39,463 nt of DNA from CAMLDH01 sp966250375 (lineage in GTDB: Bacteria > Pseudomonadota > Gammaproteobacteria > Burkholderiales > Burkholderiaceae_D): assembly GCA_966250375.1 (NCBI GenBank), contig CBINHE010000037.1:1-39463 (forward strand), in the 5' to 3' direction. Position 1 is the first letter of the stretch. Each line of letters begins with the position of its first letter. The notes beneath the pieces are model-generated. The model saw nothing but the letters and a program-made list of their open reading frames with translations. It did not search any database and had not been told where the DNA came from. Of this stretch, positions 16,416 to 25,714 are shown piece by piece. A program made the position numbers and the translations under genes.

Positions 16416-17415
16416 TGTCTGATTCCTTGCTTAAATCGCCATCCTGATAATTGATCATTTGCTTTACCCGCAACGCATATCGTCCATTGGACGTACCGTA
16501 GGTGCATTCCATTACCGGTACACCATCGACCTTGGCGGTGATCGTTTCCGGCATCTCGATCGGCAGTACGTCACCGGCTTTTAATTTAAGCAACTGCCCG
16601 ATAGTCGATTGAATCGTTACCAATTCAGCATTCAACTGGACATCGGCGCTTTGCACTTGTCGCGACAACTGTTTGACCCAGCGCTTATCGATTTCGACTT
16701 CCGTCTGGATCGGGTTGGACAGCAGATCGCGGATCGGCTCGAGCATCGAATACGGAATGCAGACATGAAGTGAACCGCCGACTGGACCGAACTCGATATG
16801 GAAAGTAGTCGTGATCACGACTTCGTTGGCTGTGGCGATATTGGCGAGCTTGGCATGCATTTCGGACCGGACGTATTCGAATTCGATCGGATACAGGTCG
16901 GCCCATGCTTCGCCGTAGCAGCCCAGTGTCAGGTTCAGCAACCGCTTGATGATGCGCTGCTCGGTTTCCGTGAAATCACGGCCTTCGATACGAATCCGAT
17001 AGCGGCCATCACCCCCGAACAGGTTGTCGACCACCAGAAACACCAGACTGGGATCGAACACGAACAACGACGTGCCGCGCAACGGTTTCATGTGCATCAG
17101 GTTGATGTTGGCCGGTACCGGGAGGTGGCGAATGAAGTCGTCATACTTCTGGATTTGCACGGTCCCGACCGAAATATCGGCGTTGCGGCGCACAAAGCTG
17201 AATAGTGCCACGCGTAATTGCCGGGCAAAGCGTTCGTTAATGGCCTCCAGCGTCGACATGCGACCGCGGACGATGCGTTCCTGGGAGCGAAAATTGTAAG
17301 TCTGTATGCCATCGGTTGAAACGGCTTGCTCCACAGGCGCTTCTTCGGTCTCGCCCGTTACGCCTTGCAGTAGTGCGTCTACTTCGTCCTGTGACAGTAT
17401 CTGTTCATAAGCCAT
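16408..17415 (-). CDS. fliM: Flagellar motor switch protein FliM
   Basis: FliM is the C-ring protein that binds CheY-P and transmits it to FliG and FliN. The 335-residue product begins with the CheY-binding peptide region LSQDEVDALLQGVTG. The middle CheC-like domain includes FDPSLVFLVVDNLFGGDGR, and the C-terminal SpoA domain includes LLKLKAGDVLPIEMPETITAKVDGVPVME. It sits 21 bases behind fliL. Confidence 0.97.
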   Translation of the reverse strand: MAYEQILSQDEVDALLQGVTGETEEAPVEQAVSTDGIQTYNFRSQERIVRGRMSTLEAINERFARQLRVALFSFVRRNADISVGTVQIQKYDDFIRHLPVPANINLMHMKPLRGTSLFVFDPSLVFLVVDNLFGGDGRYRIRIEGRDFTETEQRIIKRLLNLTLGCYGEAWADLYPIEFEYVRSEMHAKLANIATANEVVITTTFHIEFGPVGGSLHVCIPYSMLEPIRDLLSNPIQTEVEIDKRWVKQLSRQVQSADVQLNAELVTIQSTIGQLLKLKAGDVLPIEMPETITAKVDGVPVMECTYGTSNGRYALRVKQMINYQDGDLSKESDNE

Positions 17416-17436
17416 TGATGCGTCCGATTAAGCGTG

Positions 17437-17976
17437 TCACTGCAATACGAAGGCGGTAAATACCACGCCGGAAATTTGCTGCGGCGGCTGGTTGGGTACG
17501 AACGGCTTGTTCAATGCAACCAGAACCTCTTCGGCCAGCTTGGCCTTGTCACTCGGCGAAACCAGTGTTTCGGACGAGCGGTCCGACAATAGCATCAAAA
17601 CGCGGTTGCGCACTTCCGGCATGTACAGGTTGATCTGCGCTTGCGATTTTGCGTCGCGCACCTTCAGCGTCACGCCGACATGCAGGAAGCGGCCTTGGCC
17701 GCCCGGACGCAGGTTGACTGTAAACGGCTCCATCGCAAGGAAGATCGGTGCTGCAGGCGCCTCTACTGTTGCAGGCGCCGCAGCATTGGCAGGCTTCATC
17801 ACGTACTTGCTGACGACGTAGTACATCACTGTGGCGCCTATGGTAAGCGACGCCAGAAGCCCCAGCGCAATACCGGCGCCGAACTTGACGCCTTTAAGGG
17901 CGTCCATCTTGATGATATTGGTCTTGGTACTGGTGTTGGTACCGGTGTTAGTACTGGTATTGGTGCTGGTCGCCAT
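17437..17976 (-). CDS. fliL: Flagellar basal-body-associated protein FliL
   Basis: FliL is a single-pass inner-membrane protein around the stator that supports torque. The 179-residue product has a transmembrane helix at about residues 34-55 (AGIALGLLASLTIGATVMYYVV). The periplasmic domain reads FLAMEPFTVNLRPGGQGRFLHVGVTLKVRD and ends QQISGVVFTAFVLQ, as in the family. Unusually, the first 20 residues are a Thr-Ser/Thr-Asn/Thr-Gly repeat from a degenerate 12-nt DNA repeat (about 17920-17970). AGGCGGA precedes the ATG, supporting this start. Confidence 0.94.
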   Translation of the reverse strand: MATSTNTSTNTGTNTSTKTNIIKMDALKGVKFGAGIALGLLASLTIGATVMYYVVSKYVMKPANAAAPATVEAPAAPIFLAMEPFTVNLRPGGQGRFLHVGVTLKVRDAKSQAQINLYMPEVRNRVLMLLSDRSSETLVSPSDKAKLAEEVLVALNKPFVPNQPPQQISGVVFTAFVLQ

Positions 17977-18096
17977 AATATATTCCGCCTAAAGTGCTTA
18001 TAGATTATTTGCTAAAAGGGCTTCGAGCCAATCGATCGATGAAACGGGATAAACCTGTTCAAATCCGGGGTTTGCTAAAACGCATGCGATGCCTGC

Positions 18097-19518
<1,422 letters not shown>

Positions 19519-19544
19519 GGCATTCCTCGATAGGGTTGATCTGC

Positions 19545-20000
19545 TTATTCTTCCGATGCGGCCGCGCGTAACTGGAACTGCCTGGTTACGCGTTCGTCAT
19601 TGTCGCGTTGTTCGCGTTTATCCAGCACTTGCGCCTCCTGCCGACGTGCCCGGTCGGCCAGCGTATTGAACGAGTTCTGGCGGCGCTTGTTTTGCTGCCA
19701 GTCGGTGCGCCCCTGTGCAAGCTTGGCGTCGGCCTGCTCCATCAGTGCGCGCTGCTGCTCGATGGCGCCTTCCAGTGTGGCGATGAAATGCTGAAAATTT
19801 CGCAGCCAGGAGGATGACACGCCTTCCTGCATCTGCGCTTGCATCATCTCGTGATATTCCTGATTGTATTGCAGCAGGAGTTCCATTTTTTTTGCGGCGT
19901 CGATTTGTGCACTTTGCAATTGGCCCAGGCGGCGCGTCGCCTCTTGCGTCTTGTTTTGGGCCAGTTCCAACAGCGTGGCCAGTGGCAGTGTAGTAGACAT
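19545..20000 (-). CDS. fliJ: Flagellar export protein FliJ
   Basis: FliJ is a small coiled-coil protein that sits in the FliI ATPase ring and links it to FlhA. The 151-residue product is almost wholly helical and rich in Gln, Lys, Arg and Glu. It has LATLLELAQNKTQEATRRLGQLQSAQ, WLRNFQHFIATLEGAIEQQRALME and RRQEAQVLDKREQRDNDE. The length fits the family. It lies 35 bases behind fliI and 26 before fliK. Confidence 0.92.
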   Translation of the reverse strand: MSTTLPLATLLELAQNKTQEATRRLGQLQSAQIDAAKKMELLLQYNQEYHEMMQAQMQEGVSSSWLRNFQHFIATLEGAIEQQRALMEQADAKLAQGRTDWQQNKRRQNSFNTLADRARRQEAQVLDKREQRDNDERVTRQFQLRAAASEE

Positions 20001-20035
20001 GGCATCCTCTCACAAACGGCGCGCAAAATAGCGCG

Positions 20036-21481
20036 TCATGACCCACGGTTGTCGCCGAACAATGCATGCAAGCGTTCGCTTGCCGCCTCATAATCGGTGC
20101 GTTCGTGCATTTCCTGCTGCAGAAACGCTTCCAGCTTCGGATAAAGCGTGATTGCTTGATCCAGTTGCAAATCGTGACCCGGAACGTAGGCGCCGACGCT
20201 GATCAAGTCGCGGTTGCGCTGATAACGCGACAGCATCTGCTTGAAGCGGCGCACCGTATCGAATTGCGCAGCATCGATCAGGACCGGCATCGCGCGGCTG
20301 ATCGACGCCTCGATATCGATTGCCGGGTAATGTCCCGCTTCGGCCAAGGTGCGCGACAGCACCAGATGACCGTCCAGGATGGCGCGAGCAGCATCGGCGA
20401 TTGGGTCCTGCTGGTCGTCGCCTTCAGCCAGCACTGTGTAGAAAGCGGTGATGGAGCCACCCTTGCCCTGCGCATCGCGTTGGCCGTTGCCGGCACGTTC
20501 CACCAGTGTCGGCAGTTTGGCGAATACCGATGGCGGATAGCCTTTGGTCGCGGGCGGCTCGCCTACCGCCAATGCGATTTCGCGCTGCGCCATCGCGAAG
20601 CGGGTTAGCGAGTCCATTAACAGCAGGACGTTCTTGCCCTGGTCTCGGAAATATTCGGCCAGGCTGGTCGCATAAGCGGCTCCTTGCAGTCGCAGTAACG
20701 GCGATGTATCTGCTGGCGCCGCCACTACCACAGCGCGCGCCAAACCTTCTGGTCCTAGTGTGTGCTCGATGAACTCCTTGACTTCGCGTCCGCGTTCACC
20801 GATCAACCCGACCACGATGACTTCGGCGCTGGTATAGCGGGCCATCATGCCCAGCAACACACTTTTGCCGACGCCCGAACCGGCGAACAGACCCATGCGC
20901 TGGCCGCGTCCAACAGTCAGCAAGGCATTGATTGCGCGCACGCCCACGTCCAGCACCGAATCGATCGGCGCGCGCGTCAGCGGATTGATTGGTGGCACGG
21001 TGAGCGGCGCTTCACGCGAGAAATCAAGCGGCCCCAGACCATCGAGCGGATGGCCGGATGCATCGACCACGCGCCCCAGCATGCCTTCGCCGACCGGAAG
21101 CCGCTTGCTGCCCGGCTCGGCACTTTTGCCACCGCCACTGGAGAAGAGGGCGGGAGGGGCTGCATATTTTGGAAAGACGCGGGCGCCAGGCACCAGACCC
21201 GCGACTTCGCTCTTGGGCATCAGGAACAGACGGTCGTTCGCAAAGCCGACTACCTCGGCTTCGGTAGTGCGCTGCGCATATCCGGCCGGTAGTTCAATCA
21301 GGCAGTCGCTGCCGACAGGCAAGCGCAGTCCGACCGCTTCCAGCACCAGTCCGACGGCGCGGGTCAGTCGTCCGTAAGCGCCGATCGGGGCGCAGTGTTC
21401 AACGCTATTGCGTGCATTGCCCAGCATGTTTTGCCATGAGCGCAGATGCGGGTTGTTAGCAGGCAAAGCGGTTTTAATCAT
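20036..21481 (-). CDS. fliI: Flagellum-specific export ATPase FliI
   Basis: FliI is the F1-beta-like ATPase that energises flagellar protein export. The 481-residue product carries Walker A GSGVGKS at residues 201-207 (Lys206). It also has the Walker B region NVLLLMDSLTRFAMAQREIALAVGEPPATKGYPPSVFAKLPTLVERAGN, which includes the family-specific EPPATKGYPPSVF. The N-terminal beta-barrel region is present (GSDCLIELPAGYAQRTTEAEVVGF). The gene overlaps fliH by eight bases. Confidence 0.97.
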   Translation of the reverse strand: MIKTALPANNPHLRSWQNMLGNARNSVEHCAPIGAYGRLTRAVGLVLEAVGLRLPVGSDCLIELPAGYAQRTTEAEVVGFANDRLFLMPKSEVAGLVPGARVFPKYAAPPALFSSGGGKSAEPGSKRLPVGEGMLGRVVDASGHPLDGLGPLDFSREAPLTVPPINPLTRAPIDSVLDVGVRAINALLTVGRGQRMGLFAGSGVGKSVLLGMMARYTSAEVIVVGLIGERGREVKEFIEHTLGPEGLARAVVVAAPADTSPLLRLQGAAYATSLAEYFRDQGKNVLLLMDSLTRFAMAQREIALAVGEPPATKGYPPSVFAKLPTLVERAGNGQRDAQGKGGSITAFYTVLAEGDDQQDPIADAARAILDGHLVLSRTLAEAGHYPAIDIEASISRAMPVLIDAAQFDTVRRFKQMLSRYQRNRDLISVGAYVPGHDLQLDQAITLYPKLEAFLQQEMHERTDYEAASERLHALFGDNRGS

Positions 21482-22262
21482 GCGGTGGTTCGCCTAGAGC
21501 AATCGGCGCAATTCCGCTGCGGCCTAGCGCCGCAGCGACCCTTTCCCAGCGAGTTTCCAATGTCGCGTCAAGTTCGCCGCTGGCGGCCTGTACGCGGCAA
21601 CCGCCGCGCGTAATGGTGGCGTCGGATAACAACGCCCAGCCAGCCGTCTGCAAGTCGTCGCCCAAGTATTTTCGTACCAGCGCCACGTCGTCCGCGTGCA
21701 ACAGCAAGCGCGGCGCGCCGGACAGTGCCGGTTCGGCGCGCAGCAGTTCGCGCACCACCACCAGAATTGCCTCTGGATCGGCGGCCAGCGATTGTCGCAG
21801 CACTTGGCCGGCGATATCGAGCGCGAGCGACAACAGGTCCTCGGCGATGTCGCGTTCCGCGCCGCGTAGCGCATTCGGCAGCGCGCTCACCAGCCCCCGC
21901 AGGCGTTCCGTTTCATTTTGCGCAGCCGCGCGCCCGGCGCTACAACCTTCAGCATGTCCTTGCGTATAGCCTAGTTGTCGTCCTTCGATCTCGCCGGCGC
22001 GTTGTGCCTCGAGCCGCAGGCGTTCCAGTTCGGCTTCATCGATTAGCAGTACCGGTTCGATCTGCTGTAGCACCGGCTCTACCGGTTCTGGTTCTGGTTC
22101 TGGCTCGGCGATGGTGGAGCCCGGTTCCGAAAATGCCGCCATTTCCCAGCGCTGCCATGCGGTTATCCGCTCCTGGGGCGCGCTTTTGCGCGACACGGCC
22201 TCATAAACCGCCGCAGGTGCGTTGTCGCTGGCCGGAGACAGGCTGGATAGTTGGTTAGACAT
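21474..22262 (-). CDS. fliH: Flagellar export regulator FliH
   Basis: FliH binds FliI, inhibits it and brings it to the C ring through FliN. The 262-residue product has a variable N terminus with a Pro-Glu repeat (EPEPEPEPVEP, residues about 54-64). A Glu/Arg/Ala-rich coiled region with Gly-containing helix (EGRQLGYTQGHAEGCSAGRAA) follows. The C-terminal domain, DLLSLALDIAGQVLRQSLAADPEAILVVVRELLRAE, resembles V/F-ATPase E/delta subunits. It overlaps both fliG and fliI by eight bases. Confidence 0.95.
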   Translation of the reverse strand: MSNQLSSLSPASDNAPAAVYEAVSRKSAPQERITAWQRWEMAAFSEPGSTIAEPEPEPEPVEPVLQQIEPVLLIDEAELERLRLEAQRAGEIEGRQLGYTQGHAEGCSAGRAAAQNETERLRGLVSALPNALRGAERDIAEDLLSLALDIAGQVLRQSLAADPEAILVVVRELLRAEPALSGAPRLLLHADDVALVRKYLGDDLQTAGWALLSDATITRGGCRVQAASGELDATLETRWERVAAALGRSGIAPIALGEPPHD

Positions 22263-23268
22263 ACGAATCGTCGCCGACGTTGATTACGATCTCGCCGGCA
22301 TCCACCAGCCGTCGCACGGTCTGCAGAATGTTCTTTTGTTCGCTCTCGGCTTGCGAAACCCGTACCGGCGCGTGCAGCTCGAGTTCTTCACGCAGCATCT
22401 CGGCGGCGCGTTGCGACATATTGCGCAGGAATTTTTCGCGCAGTTCTTGCGGCGAACCCTTGAGGGCCAGAATCAACGACTCCGATTCGACTTCCTTCAA
22501 CAGCAACTGGATCGCACGATCCTCGAGTTCCAGCAAATCTTCGAACAGGAACATTTCGTCGACGATCCGTTGCGCCAGCGTGTCGTCGTGTTCGCGTACA
22601 TGTTGGATCACGTTTTCTTCCAGCGTGGAGCTCAGCAGGTTGATAATCTCTGCTGCGGCCCTGACGCCACCCAAGCCTTGGCGCTTGACCCCTTTTCCCG
22701 ATTGCAATCCTGACAGCACGTCGGTCAGTTCCTGCAGGGCGGCCGGCTGTACGCCACCGAAGGTCGCTACGCGCAGAACCACGTCGTTGCGCAGGCGTTC
22801 GGTAAACAATTCGAGCACTTCCGATGCCCGCCTGCGGTCCAGGTGAACCAGCAACGTCGCAATGATTTGCGGGTGTTCGTTCTTGATCATTTCGACCACT
22901 TCGCCCGGCTCCAGCCAGTTCAGCGCGTCGATGCCGCCGTGCGTCTCTCTTGACTCGAAGATGTCTTCGAGCAGGCTGGCGGCACGATCGCCGCCAAGCG
23001 CCTTGCCCAGCACGGAGCGGATGTAGGTGCTTGAATCCAGATTCAGCGTAGTGAACTGCTCGGACTCGAGACGGAGCTCTTCCAGAGCCTCCATGATCTC
23101 GGACCGATCCACATGCCGCAGTTGCGTCATCGTGACGCCGAGCTTTTGGATTTCCGACGGTGCAAGATGCTGGAATACGCCGGCTGCGCCATCCTCGCCC
23201 AGCGACATCAGGATAATGGCCCCTCTACGTAATCCTGCTCCTGTTTCACTTGTTTTCATGCGGATCAT
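22255..23268 (-). CDS. fliG: Flagellar motor switch protein FliG
   Basis: FliG is the rotor protein that interacts with the MotA stator. The 337-residue product has the N-terminal GAIILMSLGEDGAAGVFQHLAPSEIQKLGVTMTQL. The middle armadillo-like part contains MIKNEHPQIIATLLVHLDRRRASEVLELF, with EHPQ. The C-terminal torque helix region reads RAIQLLLKEVESESLILALKGSPQELREKFLRNMSQRAAEMLREELE, carrying the conserved charged residues. It overlaps fliF by 23 bases; an internal ATG at 23259 is an alternative start. Confidence 0.97.
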   Translation of the reverse strand: MIRMKTSETGAGLRRGAIILMSLGEDGAAGVFQHLAPSEIQKLGVTMTQLRHVDRSEIMEALEELRLESEQFTTLNLDSSTYIRSVLGKALGGDRAASLLEDIFESRETHGGIDALNWLEPGEVVEMIKNEHPQIIATLLVHLDRRRASEVLELFTERLRNDVVLRVATFGGVQPAALQELTDVLSGLQSGKGVKRQGLGGVRAAAEIINLLSSTLEENVIQHVREHDDTLAQRIVDEMFLFEDLLELEDRAIQLLLKEVESESLILALKGSPQELREKFLRNMSQRAAEMLREELELHAPVRVSQAESEQKNILQTVRRLVDAGEIVINVGDDSYV

Positions 23269-24919
23269 CCATCCAGTTCTTGACTACCATTGCTACCAGG
23301 CGCGGCTCTTTCTGCGCGATAGCGCGCGCAAATTCCAGGTTTTCGTTATAACGGTCGAGCATGCGTTTTTCGGCTTCAGCCGTCAGTTTGGCCTGTTCTT
23401 CAGCCTCTGCATCCATCTTGGCGGCCGCGACTTCCGGATCCTCGGTTTCAGTGGGGGCCACCGCCGGCGGCTGCAAGTGCTTGCGCAACAATGGGCGTGC
23501 TGTGCCAAACCAAAGCACCAGCGCCAGTATCAGCACCAGCAGGTAGTTGGCGGCGGTCTTGGCCAGCGAGATGTTCTCCGTCTCACGCCACCACGGCAAT
23601 GGCGGAGTCGCCACTGGATTGCTCGAGAACGCGCTATTTACCACGTTTAGCGAATCGCCGCGCTCGGCCTTGTAGCCAATCGCCTCGCGCGCCAGGTTGG
23701 TGACTTTTTCCAGTTCAGCCGCCGTGAGGGCCTGATACACCGGCTTGCCTTGCGCATTCACCACCGAGCGATGGTTGACGAGCACTGCCGCAGTCAGGCG
23801 CTTGATGGTGCCGGCACCTTGCTGCACGTGACGGATGGAACGGTCCACTTCATAGTTGATGGTCACGTCCTTGCGCGCCGTGCTGGAGCCGGTGCGGGGG
23901 GCAGGCGGGACGCCATCCTTGCTGGTAGTGATCGGCGCAACCGGCGGCGGAGGAGGCTGGTTCGATAGCGCACCCGGTACACCGATCGCCGGCGTAGCGT
24001 TCTGTTGATCCGATTCGCTGGACTGCTGACTGCGAACTGCGGCGCTGCCGGGCTCTTGGTTCGGGCGGTATTTTTCGTCGGTGTTTTCGATTACTGAAAA
24101 ATCGATTTCCGCCGCCACCTGGGCGCGCACATTGCCTTCGCCGAAGATCGGCTGCAGAATCGCCTCGATGCGCCGCGTATAGGTTTGCTCGATCTCTTGC
24201 GTATATTTCAGTTGAGTGGCATCGAGCCCGCGCGCGGCATTCGGTGCTGACAGCAGATTGCCGTTCTGATCGACTATGGTGACGTTTTTCGCAGCCAGTT
24301 CCGGTACGCTGCTGGAAATCAGATGCGTCATCGCACCCACTTGCGCTTCGTCGATGGTCCGTCCGGGACGCAGCTTCAGCACTACTGAAGCGCTTGGCTT
24401 CTGCTGGTCGCGTACGAATAGCGACTGCTTGGGCAGAGCCAGATGGATACGCGCCGATTCTACTGCGGAAATCGATTCAATCGAGCGTGCCAGCTCGCCT
24501 TCCAGCGCGCGCTGATAGTTGACCTGTTCGGCAAACTGAGTGGTGCCGAACTTCTGGTTGTCCATTAGTTCGAAGCCAACTGCGCCGCCCTTGGGCAGGC
24601 CGTTCGACGCCAGCCGCAGCCGCGCCTCATGCACATGGTTGGCAGCCACCAGCACCACGCCGCCTTCGCCCAGCTTGTACGGAATATTCATCTGCTGCAG
24701 CGATGCAACGATCGCGCCGCCATCGCGGTCGGACAGATTGCTGTACAGAACCCGATATTCCGGCCCGCTACTCCACAACAGCGCGGCGGCGATCAGCGCC
24801 ACCAAGGCAGCAGCGCCACCAAGGATCAGAGGCAGGCGTGGATTGGCACGCAATTGCTGCAGCATGGGCAGCTTGGTGGCGGAAGCCGCGTTAGCGGCAG
24901 TCATCGGCACCGAACTCAT
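23246..24919 (-). CDS. fliF: Flagellar MS-ring protein FliF
   Basis: FliF forms the MS ring in the inner membrane on which the flagellum is built. The 557-residue product has an N-terminal transmembrane helix (about 29-50, LPLILGGAAALVALIAAALL) and ring-building motifs (EYRVLYSNLSDRDGGAIVASLQQMNIPYKL and SARIHLALPKQSLFVRDQQKPSASVVLKLRPG). A second helix (about 459-475, YLLVLILALVLWFGTA) is followed by a C-terminal FliG-binding tail rich in acidic residues. AAGG lies seven bases upstream of ATG 24919. Confidence 0.97.
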   Translation of the reverse strand: MSSVPMTAANAASATKLPMLQQLRANPRLPLILGGAAALVALIAAALLWSSGPEYRVLYSNLSDRDGGAIVASLQQMNIPYKLGEGGVVLVAANHVHEARLRLASNGLPKGGAVGFELMDNQKFGTTQFAEQVNYQRALEGELARSIESISAVESARIHLALPKQSLFVRDQQKPSASVVLKLRPGRTIDEAQVGAMTHLISSSVPELAAKNVTIVDQNGNLLSAPNAARGLDATQLKYTQEIEQTYTRRIEAILQPIFGEGNVRAQVAAEIDFSVIENTDEKYRPNQEPGSAAVRSQQSSESDQQNATPAIGVPGALSNQPPPPPVAPITTSKDGVPPAPRTGSSTARKDVTINYEVDRSIRHVQQGAGTIKRLTAAVLVNHRSVVNAQGKPVYQALTAAELEKVTNLAREAIGYKAERGDSLNVVNSAFSSNPVATPPLPWWRETENISLAKTAANYLLVLILALVLWFGTARPLLRKHLQPPAVAPTETEDPEVAAAKMDAEAEEQAKLTAEAEKRMLDRYNENLEFARAIAQKEPRLVAMVVKNWMDDPHENK

Positions 24920-25284
24920 GCATGCGCCTTAAATGACGGCAGTCGGTAATGGATATCGGCTTTCACTTTGCGCTTCTGCTTTCTAGAAATGTCGGGCAGA
25001 CATTCTTCTTTTCATGGTGGAACAAACGGCAGGCATGCACAGATACCACCAGCGTAGCCTGAACCGATGCTGGTGATTGTCGATGGCATGTATGCATTTC
25101 AATCACTTGAATAGCCGGGGTTTTTGCCGTTACTTGCTGTTATGCAGCATATAGGCAGAGTGCTACGCTGAATGCCTTGTAAAGTAGAAATTTCACATGG
25201 TCCTCCTTGTTTTTACATCAACGCAATTGGTGGAAAATGTGATGCCCCGTGGAAACATCATAGCAGGTCAAGAGGTAAATAAAT
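24920..25284. other. Divergent fliF/fliE intergenic region
   Basis: The 365 bp between fliF and fliE must hold divergent class 2 promoters, but I could not pin down FlhDC boxes. Visible structure: CACCAGC/GCTGGTG inverted repeats near 25050-25074, and a minus-strand Shine-Dalgarno (25201-25208) in front of a tiny frame. A GCCGATAT box on the minus strand (24960-24953) resembles a sigma-28 -10 but has no matching -35. Confidence 0.5.
25140..25196 (-). CDS. Possible 18-residue leader-like peptide upstream of fliF
   Basis: A perfect AAGGAGGA (complement of 25201-25208) stands four bases before a GTG at 25196. The frame reads MKFLLYKAFSVALCLYAA and then stops with TAA. The peptide has a basic-hydrophobic, signal-like character. 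It points towards fliF, whose start is about 220 bases downstream. A small peptide, a leader, or a chance ribosome binding site are all possible. I recognise no family. Confidence 0.25.
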   Translation of the reverse strand: MKFLLYKAFSVALCLYAA

Positions 25285-25602
25285 ATGTCAATATCGGCGA
25301 TTGAATCAGTACTGCAACAATTGCGCACGACAGCGGTTGCGGCGGGTGGCGAAGTGGCTTCTTCCGCTGGGGTGGTCGAGGGCGGCTTTGCCGGCGAGTT
25401 GAAGAAATCATTGCAACGGGTCAGTGCCGCGCAACAGCATGCATACGGCCAGGCTCAGGATTTCGAACTGGGAAAGTCGAATGTGACGCTGAATGATGTG
25501 ATGGTGGATTTGCAAAAAGCCAACATTGGATTTCAGATGAGTTTGCAGGTGCGCAATCGCCTGGTTGCCGCTTATCAGGAAGTGATGAATATGCCGGTGT
25601 AA
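25285..25602 (+). CDS. fliE: Flagellar hook-basal body protein FliE
   Basis: FliE is the adaptor between MS ring and rod. The 105-residue product has the expected length and C terminus: SVNDV-like NVTLNDVMVDLQKANIGFQMSLQVRNRLVAAYQEVMNMPV. AAGAGG stands ten bases before the ATG. It is divergent from fliF and is followed after 112 bases, with no terminator seen, by the accessory glycosylation operon on the same strand. That makes read-through from the flagellar promoter possible (inference). Confidence 0.97.
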   Translation: MSISAIESVLQQLRTTAVAAGGEVASSAGVVEGGFAGELKKSLQRVSAAQQHAYGQAQDFELGKSNVTLNDVMVDLQKANIGFQMSLQVRNRLVAAYQEVMNMPV

Positions 25603-25714
25603 AGAAGCGCCGCGGAACACTGATCGCGCCGCCAGCGTCGCTTAGCCGCAGCGCGTTCTCACGGTTTTGGCCATATCAATCGCCAGGCATTCCTTAAGAA
25701 TTTCACTGAATACC

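Noticed and set aside
24953..24960. Sigma-28 promoter for fliF
   Set aside because: Only the -10-like GCCGATAT is present; the -35 at the required 11-base spacing does not match, and fliF is normally a class 2 gene.
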